Below, one piece after another: positions 21,581 to 33,612 of a stretch of 64,000 nucleotides of DNA; within the stretch, counting starts at the first letter, position 1; each line of letters starts with the position of its first letter. The stretch covers positions 25,306,314 to 25,370,313 of the forward strand of contig CM046001.1 in NCBI GenBank assembly GCA_025175895.1. The letters are read 5' to 3'. Source of the DNA: Wurfbainia villosa. Its lineage: Eukaryota; Streptophyta; Magnoliopsida; Zingiberales; Zingiberaceae. The translations under genes and the position numbers were made by a program. Under the pieces are notes generated by a model that worked only from the letters and a program-made list of their open reading frames with translations, searched no databases and was not told where the DNA came from.

Positions 21581-22760
21581 GCGCTGAGAAATAGCAGGGC
21601 ATTTACAAAGGGCGAGGTGGACCTACGAGTAGGCAATGGAGCAAGGATTGTTGCTGTTGCTGTAGGAACTTATGATCTATCTCTTCCCTTTGGGCTTGTA
21701 CTAGAGTTAGATGAATGTTGTTATGTGCCTTCTTTGACTAAGAACATAATTTTGATTTCTTGTTTGGACATGAAAGGATTTACATTTATAATAAAGAACA
21801 AATATTGTTCTGTTTATTTAAATGATATGTTCTATTGTAGTGCACCTCTAATGAACGGACTCTACTTTCTAGACTTAGAGAGCCCTATCTATAACATAAG
21901 TACCAAAAGGTTCAAGTCAAATGAGTTGAACCAAACCTATCTCTGGCATTGTCGCTTAGGTGACATAAATGAGAGTCGCTTATCTCAACTCCATAAGGAT
22001 GAGCTTCTAGACTTATTTGATTTTGAATCATATGAGACATGCGAGTCTTGCCATTTAGGCAAGATGACCAAGACTCCCTTTAGTGGACACAGCAAAAGAG
22101 CAACAGATTTGTTAGGACTTATACATAGTGATGTATGTGGTCCTTTCAATGTTGCTGTTAGAGGTGGTTACAGGTACTTCATTACATTTACTGATGACTT
22201 CAGTAGATATGGTTATGTGTATCTTATGACACATAAATCAGAATCCTTTGAAAATTTCAAAGAATTCAAGAATGAAGTACAAAACAAGCTTGGCAAGAGT
22301 ATTAAGAAACTTCGATCAGATCGAGGTGGTGAATACCTTAGCCATGAGTTTCGTGACTATCTAGCTGAGTGTGAGATTCTATCTCAACTCACTCCTTCTG
22401 GAACACCACAGTGGAATGGTGTATCCGAAAGGAGGAATCGTACTCTATTAGATATGGTACAATCTATGATGAGTCGCACAAATCTTTCTATAATCTTTTG
22501 GGGATATGCTCTAGACACGGCAGCCTTTACCCTTAACCGTGTACCATCCAAGGTTGTCATAAAGACACCATATACGATATGGACAGGGAGAAATCCCAAG
22601 ATGCCTTTCATGAGGATTTGTGGTTGTGAGGCTTACGTTCGACGTCAAGTCTCAGACAAACTGGACCCAAATCTGATAGGTGCTATTTTGTTGGATATCC
22701 CAAGGATACAAAGGGATATTACTTCTACATTTCCAGTAAGCACAAAGTGTTTGTAGCAAA
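21581..22760 (+). pseudogene. T interior 1: protease end, pre-integrase and integrase
   Basis: Continues the Gag frame after the TAG. It has the pre-integrase finger (YLWHCRLGDINESRL, CESCHLGKMTKTPF; the second His is Asp), then the integrase triad: HSDVCGPF, LRSDRGGEYLSHEF and PQWNGVSERRNRTLLDM. Near 22660 one G of the GGG found in interior 2 is missing, which shifts the frame, so the C-terminal integrase part is read in another frame from about 22747. Confidence 0.92.
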
Positions 22761-24460
22761 GACTAGGGTTTTTCTAGAAAGGGATTTTGTTTCTAGAAAA
22801 ACTAGTGGGGGTATGTTCGATCTTGATGAAATTCAAGATAAGGATCATAACACTAAGGCCTTGATGGAGGTTGAACAGGAACCACAAAGTGTTTTGGATG
22901 ATGAGATTGTTGCACAAATAGTTGTGGAACAACCACCTGTTCAGGTAGACCTACCTCTTCGCAGGTATGATAGGGTACGTCATCAGCCTGAGAGATACTC
23001 ATTTATCTTGTCTGACCACGATGACGTTATTCTCATTGAGAATGAGCCTACCTCTTATCAGGAAGCTGTGATGATCCCAGATTCTGAGAAATGGCCAGAG
23101 GCCATGAGATCCAATATGGAATCCATGTACACCAACCAAGTATGGACTTTGGTTGATCCACCTGAGGGGGTTAAACCCATTGGGTGTAGGTGGGTCTTTA
23201 GGAGAAAGACTGACATGGATGGACTTACACATACCTATAAGGGCCGATTGGTGGCTAAAGGTTTCAAGCAGATTCATAGTATTGACTATGATGAAACATT
23301 TTCTCCAGTGGCGATGTTTAAGTCTATTCGGATCTTGCTTGCTATTACAGCATACCACGATTATGAGATCTAGCAAATGGATGTCAAAACTGCATTTCTG
23401 AATGGAAACTTACTCGAGGATGTGTACATGACACAACCTGAGGGTTTTGAAGATCCACAGCATACTAGGAAAGTATGCAAGCTACAAAGGTCCATTTATG
23501 GGCTAAAGCAAGCCTTTCGGAGCTGGAATCTTCGATTCGACGATGCGATCAAATAGTTTGGTTTCATCAAGAATGAAGATGAACCCTGTGTCTACAAAAG
23601 GGTTAATGGGAATACAATTGTCTTCCTTGTATTGTATGTGGATGACATATTGCTCATTGGGAATGACATCCCTTCGCTACAATCTATGAAGACTTGGCTG
23701 GGGGCGTGCTTCTCAATTAAGGACTTAGGTGAAGCAGCCTGTATACTAGGTATCAAGATCTATAGAGATAGATCTAAGAGATTGCTTAGCCTAAGTCAGA
23801 GTACATACATTGACAAGGTATTACTACGGTTTGCCATGCAGAATTCCAAGAAGGGACTTCTGCCGATGTCACATGGTGTGAGTCTTTCGAAGACTCAAAG
23901 TCCCTCTTCTAGAGAGGAGAGAGACCACATGGATAAGATCCCATACGCGTCTGCTATAGGATCTATCATGTATGCCATGCTATGTACTCGTCCTGATATC
24001 TCGTAAGCTTTGAGCAAGACGAGTAGATACCAGTCAGATCCAGGTGAGCGTCACTGGATAGCAGTCAAGAATATTCTTATGTACTTGAGAAGGACTAAAG
24101 AATATTTCTTGATATTTGGAGGCAATGAGGAGCTAGCTGTAAAGGGTTACAGCGATGCCAGCTTTCAAACTGACCAGGATGATTATAGATCATAGTCAGG
24201 GTTCATGTTTTGCTTGAATGGTGTTGCTGTGAGCTGGAAGAGTTCCAAGAAGGACACAGTTACTGATTCTACAACAGAGGTCGAATATATAGGTGCTTCC
24301 ATCTCATTTGAGAGATTATCGATAGAGAAGATGTGAAAATTTGCAGAGTACCCACAAAGGCTAACATCGCAGATCCCTTGACCAAGGCTTTGGCACAGAA
24401 AAAGCATGATGGCCACACTAGGTCATTGGGTATTAGATACTACGGTGATTGGCACAAGTG
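22761..24460 (+). pseudogene. T interior 1: reverse transcriptase and RNase H
   Basis: The linker (RYDRVRHQPERY) leads into RT: GCRWVFRRKTDMDGL, DYDETFSPVAMFKSI, QMDVKTAFLNGN, LYVDDILLIGND, KDLGEAACILGIKIY, IPYASAIGSIMY. Stops: TAG 23371-23373 (TGG in interior 2), TAG 23554-23556 (CAG in 2), TAA 24003-24005 (TAT in 2), TAG 24193-24195 (CAG in 2). RNase H keeps GYSDASFQTDQD and STTEVEYIG, but the middle, including the YCDNNGA-type Asp, is deleted; it resumes at EDVKICRVPTKAN and ends at DPLTKALAQKKHDGH. Confidence 0.92.
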
Positions 24461-24462
24461 CT

Positions 24463-24472
24463 AGTGGGAGAT
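24463..24472 (+). other. T polypurine tract 1
   Basis: AGTGGGAGAT directly before LTR-B (24473). Confidence 0.9.
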
Positions 24473-26297
24473 TGTTAATGAAAGCCCTAGAGTCAATCAT
24501 GTGATGATTGTTGTATGGACTTTATTGTATCATATTCCTATTTATAAAGGCATGGTTATTATATTTACTTGTATTGGTGCCAAATAACTAAATATAATAA
24601 TGTCCTTGAGTAGTAGGTTCTTATCTATATCAATCGATTGGTTGAATCAATAATGAGATAATATAGAGAACACTACTCTTAATCATTCCTAGTCGAGTAT
24701 TAACATTCAGGGACAATATTAAGGCGTAGAGACTAGCATGAAGGTCAACACGATGACTTGATCTCACAAGTCATGGATATGAGATATCAAGTTGATACAT
24801 GGGTATGCATTGGAGAATGTATACTGAATGACCCGCCATGAGAAAGTATCATGGATCGCTATATGAGTGTCATATACTTTCTCATGTGGCTATTAGTATG
24901 ACGATTAGTCCTTAGACCTGAAGTCACAATGGTTACCTACATAAGAAGTTGCATACTTTGGATTCGTCAAACGTCACCCGTAAATGGGTGGACTATAAAG
25001 GCGATTACTGGGTATGTAAAAAATTATACGGAGAGATGTGAGTGATGTAGATGGGATCTATCCCTCCAATATGATGGGGGTGACATCGATATTCTTGATA
25101 GAGTGAGACCACGAAGTGCATGGCCATGCCCAATTGAGTCAATATGAGATATTGAGCTCATTTTATTAGAGTGAGTCTACTTGGAGTTCAAGATATAGAT
25201 TGTACCGAGGATGACACGGTCTATGCCTCAATTGATCAATCTAGATGTCAAGGATAGAGGGACATTTTCACATATTGTGAGAGTCACAATTAGTAGTCAC
25301 AAAGGTGATGTTGGAGCTCAACATTCTTGTAACTTGGGTAGCAATGATGTGTTCCTAGATACCGCTCTTTGCTTATATTCCTAAATCGGTTTAGGGACAT
25401 TGCCAACGTTATAAGAACCTATAGGGTCACACACTAAGGGCAATTAGATGGACATTAGGTTCATATGATGAACCATAAGGATTAGGTTCTTCGGATGAAC
25501 CAAATTGGATTAAGAGTAATCCAAATTAGATTAATTGAGTTAGACTCAAGTTGATTCAAGTGTTGAATGAGTCTAATTTAGATTTGATTCATCAAATCAA
25601 TTTAAATTAATGAATAGAGATTCATTAAATTAAATTGACTTGAATCAAATGGTTGGATTTGATCAACTATGGGAGATAAGAGGTCAAGTTTGACTTGACT
25701 TGAGACGGAAGATGAAAGGTCAAGTTTGACTTGACCAAATGCCATGTCATGATGATGACTTGGCATGGCCGGCCAATGATGATGCTCATCATCATCATTG
25801 ACTTAGCATATGGTACCACCTCATGAGGGAGACCAAGAGCCATTGGCTCTTGGAAGAGTTACATGCATGCGTGTAACCCCCCCTAAGAAAAGTGGTCGAC
25901 CACTATTACCATTAGATGGAAATTCATTTTGTGAGTTACACAACTTCATCTTCTTCCTTGGATCACCCTCTCAAGCTCTCCCAACCTCCATGGCCGAAAT
26001 TCCTAAAGGGTGCTAGCACACTCTAAGGTATTTTTCTCCACCTATTGCTTGTGTGGATACCAATAGAGGAGTGTGCACTTGACACTCTTGAGTTCCGGCG
26101 AACCTTTTGGACTAGCGGGATTTGCGAAGGGTGTCGCATTGAGAGTAACTTCTTATCATGTAGATCTAGAGTAGATCTAAAGGTATTAAACACATACATG
26201 TTAGTTTTATATTTTATACTTTGCACGGATGTGTGGCTGTGGCTTCCGAGGTTTTCGCAACGCAAAAAGCGGTTTTTGCGGCTCGGAAAACCCAACA
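24473..26297 (+). repeat. T LTR-B, the central LTR (1825 bp)
   Basis: TGTTAATGAAAGCCC ... GGAAAACCCAACA. It serves both as the 3' LTR of interior 1 and as the 5' LTR of interior 2. It carries an extra GAGACGGAAGATGAAAGGTC segment near 25705 that LTR-A lacks and LTR-C has. Confidence 0.95.
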
Positions 26298-27966
26298 GTG
26301 TTATCAGAGCCACGTGCGAAGCATGTATGTATTTCATTTTTGTGGTTTTTATATTATATACAAAAATTACATAATTTTATGTTTCTGTAAATTTCCTATT
26401 TTTATAGAATTTTTGGGTATTTTTCTAGAAGAGTCGAAGCAACGAGTGTTGGGACACTTGTCGGCTTCAACCACCGAGAAAAACTCTCTGAAACGATGAG
26501 TTCTCGCTTTAGGTTTTTGGGACAGCAACTTAAGTCGCTGTAAGATCGTAGTAGGGACACTCACAAAGTTTATTTTATGAGTAGGGACACTGCCCCTATC
26601 CCCGAAATGGGCCTTGTCCCGCGATCGCGCCCGGAAACCACTTAGCGGGACCGTTACGTAGAGGTGACTCATAAAATTGAAAAAAAATATGAAAAAACAT
26701 AGAAATTTTCTGTAAAAATACATAATTTAGAATTATGTATAATTCTATTATTGTCGTGGCCAAATGACCCCAATCTGATTGTATTATGATGTATTGTAAT
26801 TCATAATACGGCCTTCGTGTCATTTTTTGTGGTTGTGCGTGTTGTATAGTGTATGCGACCTGCGCGTCGTACCTCTTCTTTTGAAATTCTAGTTGTAAAT
26901 AGTTTTAGACTCGAATGTAACTCGAGTTTCATATTTGTAATGTACAAAATGGAACGGTGGAAAGTCAACTTGTAGACGAAGTTACAAGAAGGGTGCCGAC
27001 GACACATGGCGGTCAAAGGAAGCGCTTGGAGAAGCCGCTAGCCTTAGGTTGACCGTCTGATCTTCTCATTGGCCTGAGAAGATCGTAGTAGGGCCATGAC
27101 TATATCACAGTTAATTATATATATATATATATATATATGTTGATATATATATATATATATATATTTTATTTTGCTTGTATATATGTGATGCATGCTAGTA
27201 GAATAATGCTTGTATGTATATGATGCATGCTAGGATAATTTTCTTGTATATATATGATGCATGCTAGAATAATGTATGTATGTATGTGATGCATGCTAAT
27301 ATAGGATAATAAAGGCCTTAATGCGTATATGATACACATTACGATTAGATTAGATCTTAATCGAATGAACTCGTAAATGCCTACCAGGTCCTTGATACCC
27401 ATCACTACCTCGATCATTTGTAGTTGTTGAATCTGCCAAAGCAGAGCAACGCATATTATCTTGGTAGGGTACGGAGGGACAATCTTGGTCCCACCTATCA
27501 CGGCTTGGGTTAGAGTAAGCTCAATTAGATTGAGTAAAACTAGTTAACTCAATTGGATCGAGTAGAACTATAGGCATATTGCAATCGTTGGAAAGATAGG
27601 ATAAGATCGCATTTACACTAAATCTTGGGCGATTTAGCCAAAGCTAACTCAAGGTCTTTTGTAAATGTGGGTCTTGACCCTATAAACAAGAGTTGCATAG
27701 AGATGTAATCGGAAATGTGTTACCCACCGATCGTACTAAGTCTTGGGCGATTTAGCCAAAGCTAACTCAAGGCTTAGTATGATGTGGATCTTGTCCCGCA
27801 AGAATTATAGCTAGTTTGTATGAATCTAGTAATGTGGTTTGACCACATCCATAACTCGATTCTCCAAAATTCATATAATTCAGTGGGAGCTCATTTGATT
27901 AAAGGCCTAATTAAATGATAAAAGGAATATGATATTAATTCTCTGCATTGTATGTTGTAGATTACT
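26298..27966 (+). other. T primer site 2 and leader 2
   Basis: The primer site at 26299-26314 reads TGTTATCAGAGCCACG, with one mismatch (G to T) to the tRNA-iMet pattern. The leader repeats the order of leader 1: a longer (AT)n run (27115-27165), GATGCATGCTA repeats (27170-27300), CTCAAT/ATTGAG hairpin, stem-loop 1 (arms 27610-27617 and 27660-27667), stem-loop 2 (27730-27740 and 27773-27783, with one G-U pair). No plus-strand gene is seen. Confidence 0.8.
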
Positions 27967-28880
27967 ATGTCGACAAACACGAACACTCTCTCTCTGTGTT
28001 CTGTCCTTGAGAAGGACAAGCTCAATGGAGCAAATTTCATGGACTGGTGTAGGAACCTGAGAATTGTTCTCACCCAAGAAAGGAAGCTGTACATCCTGGA
28101 GCAGCCCATTCCGGAGGCACCTCCTGCCACTGCCTCGCGAGCTGACAAAGATGCTTACAAGAAGCATCAAGATGATGCATTAGATGTGTCATGTCTAATG
28201 CTCGTGCCATGAACTCTCAGCTTCAGAAGCAACATGAGTTCATGAATGCTTATGATATGGTTGGACATCTTCGTCAACTATATCAAGGATAAGCAAGGCA
28301 TGAGAGATATGAAGTCTCTAAGGCATTGTTTGGGTCCAAAATGCAAGATGGGACTCCCGTAGGTCCATATGTACTCAAGATGATTGGGTATGTAGAAAAC
28401 CTACAAAGGCTGGGATTCCCATTTGCCTAAGAGATGGCCACTGACCTGATCTTGCAATCTTTGCCACCATCCTACAATCAATTTGTCATGAATTATAACA
28501 TGAATGAAATTGATAAGCTACTTCCTGAGATGTTCAGCATGTTGAGAACTGCTGAGCTTTACCTTAAGAAGGGAAAATCTGACACCATTTTGATTGTGCA
28601 CAAAAAGAAAGGCAAGGGCAAGCCTAAAGGTAAGGGAAAGTCCCAAGCCAAGGGCAAAGGGAAAGAACTTAAACCCAAAGGAGGGGTAGCCAAGGAAGGG
28701 ACTTGCTTCCACTGCAAAGAAGTTGGACACTAGAAGCGTAACTGCAAAGCTTACCTGGAAGATCTTAAGAAGAAAAGAAGTGAGACTTCTACTTCAGGTA
28801 TAAATGTTATAGAAGTCAATCTATCTATTTCTTAATCATGGGTATTAGATACCGGATGTGCATCTCACATTTGTACCAAT
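27967..28880 (+). pseudogene. T interior 2: Gag and protease start
   Basis: Same Gag as interior 1 from ATG 27967, but broken: a 1-bp deletion near 28208 (after LMLV), TAA in place of CAA near 28290 and near 28428, TAG (28731-28733) in place of TGG within the knuckle, and TAA in place of TCA near 28833. The knuckle here has the proper CFHCKEVGH pattern and the protease reads LDTGCASHIC, both better than interior 1, so the ancestral state can be seen by comparing the copies. Confidence 0.9.
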
Positions 28881-30460
28881 GTGCAGGGGCTGAGAAATAA
28901 CAGGGCATTGACAAAGGGCGAGGTGGACCTACGAGTAGGCAATGGAGCAAGGGTTGCTGTTGTTGCTGTAGGAACTTATGATCTATCTCTTCCCTCTGGG
29001 CTTGTACTAGAGTTAGATGAATATTGTTATGTGCCTTCTTTGACTAAGAACATAATTTTGGTTTCTTGTTTGGACAAGAAAGGATTTATATTTATAATAA
29101 ATAACAAATGTTATTCAGTTTATTTAAATGATATGTTTTATTGTAGTGCACCTCTAATGAATGGACTCTACTTTCTAGACTTATAGAGTCATATCTATAA
29201 CATAAGTACCAAAAGGTTCAAGTCAAATGAGTTGAACCAAACCTATCTCTGGCATTGTCGCTTTGGTCACATAAATGAGAGTCGCTTATCTCAGCTCCAT
29301 ATGGATGGGCTGCTAGACTCAATTGATTTTGAATCATATGAGAGATGCGAGTCTTGCCTTTTAGGCAAGATGACCAAGACTCCCTTTAGTGGACACAGCG
29401 AAAGAGTAACAGATTTGTTAGGACTTATACATAGTGATGTATGTGGTCCTTTCAATGTTGCTGCTAGAGGTAGTTATAGGTACTTCATTACATTTACTGA
29501 TGACTTTAGTAGATATGGTTATGTGTATCTTATGACACATAAATCAGAATCCTTTGAAAAGTTCAATGAATTCAAGAATGAAGTACAAAACCATCTTGGC
29601 AAGAGTATTAAGATACTTCCATCAGATCGAGGTGGTGAATACCTTAGCCATGAGTTTCGTGACTATCTAGCTGAGTGTGGGATTCTATCCCAACTCACTC
29701 CTCCTGGAACACCACAGTGGAATGGTGTATCCGAAAGGAGGAATCGTACTCTATTAGATATGGTACGATCTATGATGAGTCACACAGATCTTTCTATAAT
29801 CTTTTGGGGATATGCTCTAGACACGGCAGCCTTTACCCTTAACCGTGTACCATCCAAGGTTGTCATAAAGACACCATATACGATATGGACAGGGAGAAAT
29901 CCCAAGATGTCTTTCATGAGGATTTGGGGTTGTGATGCTTACGTTCGACGTCAAGTCTCAGATAAACTGGGACCCAAATCCGATAGGTGCTATTTTGTTG
30001 GATATCCCAAGGATACAAAGGGATATTACATCTACATTCCCAGTCAGCACAAAGTTTGTGTAGCAAAGATTGGGGTTTTTCTAGAATGGGATTTTGTTTT
30101 TAGAAAAACTAGTGGGAGTACGTTCGATCTTGAAGAAATTCAAGATAAGGACCATAGCACTAAGGCCTTGATGGAGGTTGAACAGGAACCACAAAGTGTT
30201 GTGGATGATGAGATTGCTGCACAAAGAGTTATGGAACAACCACCTGTTCAAGTAGACCTACCTCTTCGCAGGTCAGATAGGGTACGTTGTCAGCCTGAGA
30301 GATACTCATTTCTCTTGTCTGACCATGATGATGTTATGCTCATTGAGAATGAACCTACCTCCTATCAGGAAGCTGTGATGAGCCCAGATTCTGAGAAATG
30401 GCTAGAGGCCATGAGATCCGAGATGGATCCATGTACACCAACCAAGTATAGACTTTAGTT
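28881..30460 (+). pseudogene. T interior 2: protease end, pre-integrase, integrase, RT start
   Basis: A TAG near 29184 (GAG in interior 1) is followed by 408 open codons from 29232: YLWHCRFGHINESRL and CESCLLGKMTKTPF (intact HHCC finger), integrase HSDVCGPF, LPSDRGGEYLSHEF (usual LRSD) and PQWNGVSERRNRTLL, then KGYYIYIPSQHKVCV and the linker. A 1-bp deletion near 30428 and a TAG at 30449-30451 end it at the beginning of RT. Confidence 0.92.
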
Positions 30461-31766
30461 GATCCACCTGAGGGGGTTAAACCCATTTGGTGTAAGTGGG
30501 TCTTTATGAGAAAGACTGACATGGATGGACTTACACATACCTATAAGGGTCGATTGGCGGCTAAAGGTTTCAAGAAGATTCATGGTATTGACTATGATGA
30601 AACCTTTTCTCCAGTGGCGATGTTTAAGTCCATTCGGATCTTGCTTGCTATTGCAGCATACTACGATTATGAGATCTGGCAAATGGATGTCAAAACCGCA
30701 TTTCTGAATAGAAACTTACTCGAGGATGTGTACATGACACAACCTGAGGGTTTTGAAGATCCACAACATACTGGGAAAGTATGCAAGCTACAAAAGTCCA
30801 TTTATGGGCTAAAGCAAGCCTCTCGGAGTTGGAATCTTCGATTCGATGATGCGATCAAACAGTTTGGTTTCATCAAGAATGAAGATGAACCCTGTGTCTA
30901 CAAAAGGGTTAATGGGAATACAGTTGTCTTCCTTGTATTTTATGTGGATGATATACTGCTCATTGGAAATGACATCCCTTCGCTACAGTCTGTGAAGACT
31001 TGGCTGGGGACGTGCTTCTCAATGAAGGACTTAGGTGAAGCAGCCTCTATACTAGGCATCAAGATATATAAGATAGATCTAAGAGATTGTTTGGCCTAAG
31101 TCAGAGTACATACATTGACAAGGTATTACTACGGTTTGCCATGCAGAATTCCAAGAAGGGACTTCTGCCGATGTCACATGGTGTGAGTCTTTTGAAGACT
31201 CAAAGTCCCTCTTCTAGAGAGGAGAGAGACCGCATGGATAAGATCCCTTACGCATCTGCTATAGGATCTATCATGTACGGCATGTTGTGTACTCATCCTG
31301 ATTTCTCGTATGCTTTAAGCATGACGAGTAGATACCAGTCTGATCTAGGTGAGCGTCACTAGATAGCAGTCAAGAATATTCTTAAGTACTTGAGAAGGAC
31401 TAAAGAATATTTCTTGATATTTGGAGGCGATGAGGAGCTAGCTATAAAGGGTTACAGCAATGCCAGCTTCAAAACGACCAGGATGATTATAGATCACAGT
31501 CAGGGTTTGTGTTTTGCTTGAATGGTGGCACTGTGAGCTGGAAGAGTTCCAAGCAGGACACAGTTGCTGATTCTACAACAGAGGCCGAATATATCGGTGC
31601 TTCCATCTCATTCGAGAGATTATCGATAGAGAAGATGTGAAAATTTGTAGAGTACCCACAGAGGCTAACATCATTGATCCCTTGACCAAGGCTTTGGCAC
31701 AGAAAAAGCATGATGGTCACACTAGGTCATTGGATATTAGATACTACGGTGATTGACACTAGTGCT
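30461..31766 (+). pseudogene. T interior 2: reverse transcriptase and RNase H
   Basis: RT open at 30506-31099: DYDETFSPVAMFKSI, WQMDVKTAFLNRN, FYVDDILLIGND, KDLGEAASILGIKIY; a 1-bp deletion near 31068 shifts the frame. Then SQSTYIDKVLL to TAG 31360-31362 (TGG in interior 1). RNase H resumes in another frame with the same internal deletion as interior 1 (EAEYIGAS joined to the EDVKICRVPT end). Confidence 0.92.
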
Positions 31767-31776
31767 AGTGGGAGAT
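31767..31776 (+). other. T polypurine tract 2
   Basis: AGTGGGAGAT directly before LTR-C. Confidence 0.9.
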
Positions 31777-33612
31777 TGTTAGTGAAAGCCCTAGAGACAA
31801 TCATGTGATGATTGTTGTATGGACTTTATTGAATCATATTCCTATTTATAAAGGCATGGTTATTATATTTACTTGTATTTGTGCCAAATAACTAAATATG
31901 ATAAAGTCCTTGAGTAGTAGGTTCTTATCTATATCAATCGATTGGTTGAATCAATAATGAGATGATATAGAAAATACTACTCTTAATCATTACTAGTCGA
32001 GTATTAACATTCAGGGAAAATGTTAATTCATAGAGACTAGCATGTAGGTCAACACGATGGCTTGATCTCACAAGTCATGGATATGAGATATCAAGTTGAC
32101 ACATGGGTATGCATTGGAGAATGTATACTGAATGACCCGCCATGAGAAAGTATCATGGATCGTTATATGAGTGTCATATACTTTATCATGTGGCTATTAG
32201 TATGACTATTAGTCCTTAGACCTGAAGTCACCATGGTTCCCAACATAAGGAGTTGCATACTTTGGCTTCGTCAAACGTCACCCGTAAATGGGTGGACTAT
32301 AAAGGCGATTACTGGGTATGTAACAAATTATGCGGAGGGATGTGAGTGACGTAGATGGGATCTATCCCTCCAATATGACGGGGGTAACATCGATATTCTT
32401 GATAGAGTGAGACCACGAAGTGCATGGCCATGCCCAATTGAGTCAATATGAGTTATTGAGCTCATTTGATTAGAGTTAGTCTACTTGATGTTCAAGATAT
32501 AGATTGTACCGAGGATGACACGGTCTATGCCTCAATTGATCAATCTAGATGTCAAGGATAGAGGGACATTGTCACATATTGTGAGAGTCACAATTAGTAG
32601 TCACAAAGGTGATGTTGGAGCTCAACATTCTTGTAACTTGGGTAGCAATGATGTGTTGCTAGATACCGCTCATTGCTTATGTTCCTAAATCGGTTTAGGG
32701 GCATTGCCAACGTTACAAGAACCTATAGGGTCACGCACTAAGGGAAATTAGATGGAGATTAGGTTCATATGATGAACCATGAGGATTAGGTTCATGGGAT
32801 GAACCAAATTGGATTAAGAGTAATCCAAATTAGACTAATTGAATTAGACTCAAGTTGATTCAAGTGTTGAATGAGTCTAATTTAGATTTGATTCATCAAA
32901 TCAATTTAAATTAATGAATAGAGATTCATTAAATTAATTTGACTTGAATCAAATGGTTGGATTTGATCAACCATGGGAGATAAGAGGTCAAGTTTGACTT
33001 GACTTAAGAGGGAAGATGAAAGGTCAAGTTTGACTTGACCAAATGTCATGTCATGATGATGACTTTGCATGACCAGCCAATGATGATGCTCCACATCATC
33101 ATTGACTTAGCATGTGGTGCCACCTCATGAGGGAGACCAAGAGCCAATGGCTCTTGGAGGAGTTACATGCATGTAACCCCTCCGCCCCCCCCCCCCCCCA
33201 AGAAAAGTGGCCGACCACTATTACCATTAGATGGGAATTCATTTTGTGAGTTACACAACTTCATCTTCTTCCTTGGATCACCCTCTCAAGCTCTCCCAAC
33301 CTCCTTGGCCAAAATTCCTAAAGGGTGCTAGCACACTCTAAGGTATTTTTCTCCACCTATTGCTTGTGTGGATACCAATCGAGGAGTGTGCACTTGACAC
33401 TCTCGAGTTCCGGCGATCCTTTTGGACAAGCGGGATTTACAAAGGGTGTCGCATCGAGGGTAACTTCTTATCATATAGATATAGAGTAGATCTAAAGGTA
33501 TTAAACACATACATGTTAGTTTTATATTTTATACTTCGCACGGATCCGTGGCTGGGGCTTCCGAGGTTTCTACAACACAAAAAGCGGTTTTTGCGGCAAG
33601 AAAAACCCAACA
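31777..33612 (+). repeat. T LTR-C (1836 bp)
   Basis: TGTTAGTGAAAGCCC ... AAAAACCCAACA, followed by CAGTG (33613-33617). It contains a run of about 15 C at 33185-33199 where LTR-A and LTR-B have about seven. Confidence 0.95.

Larger units (their letters stand above)
17225..33612 (+). mobile_element. T: Ty1/copia retrotransposon with three LTRs and two internal regions
   Basis: Structure: LTR-A 17225-19015, interior 1 19016-24472, LTR-B 24473-26297, interior 2 26298-31776, LTR-C 31777-33612. Each interior begins with a tRNA-iMet-type primer site, has a long leader, Gag and Pol, and ends in AGTGGGAGAT. All are in the plus orientation. Only the outer ends carry a duplication (CAGCG/CAGTG), so it is one insertion that was later extended, probably by unequal crossing-over between LTRs. 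Both interiors share an RNase H deletion but have many private stops and 1-bp deletions, so neither is active now. Confidence 0.95.

Noticed and set aside
17225..33612. Two separate insertions of the T family side by side
   Set aside because: The central LTR is shared, no duplication occurs next to it, and the outer flanks match each other.
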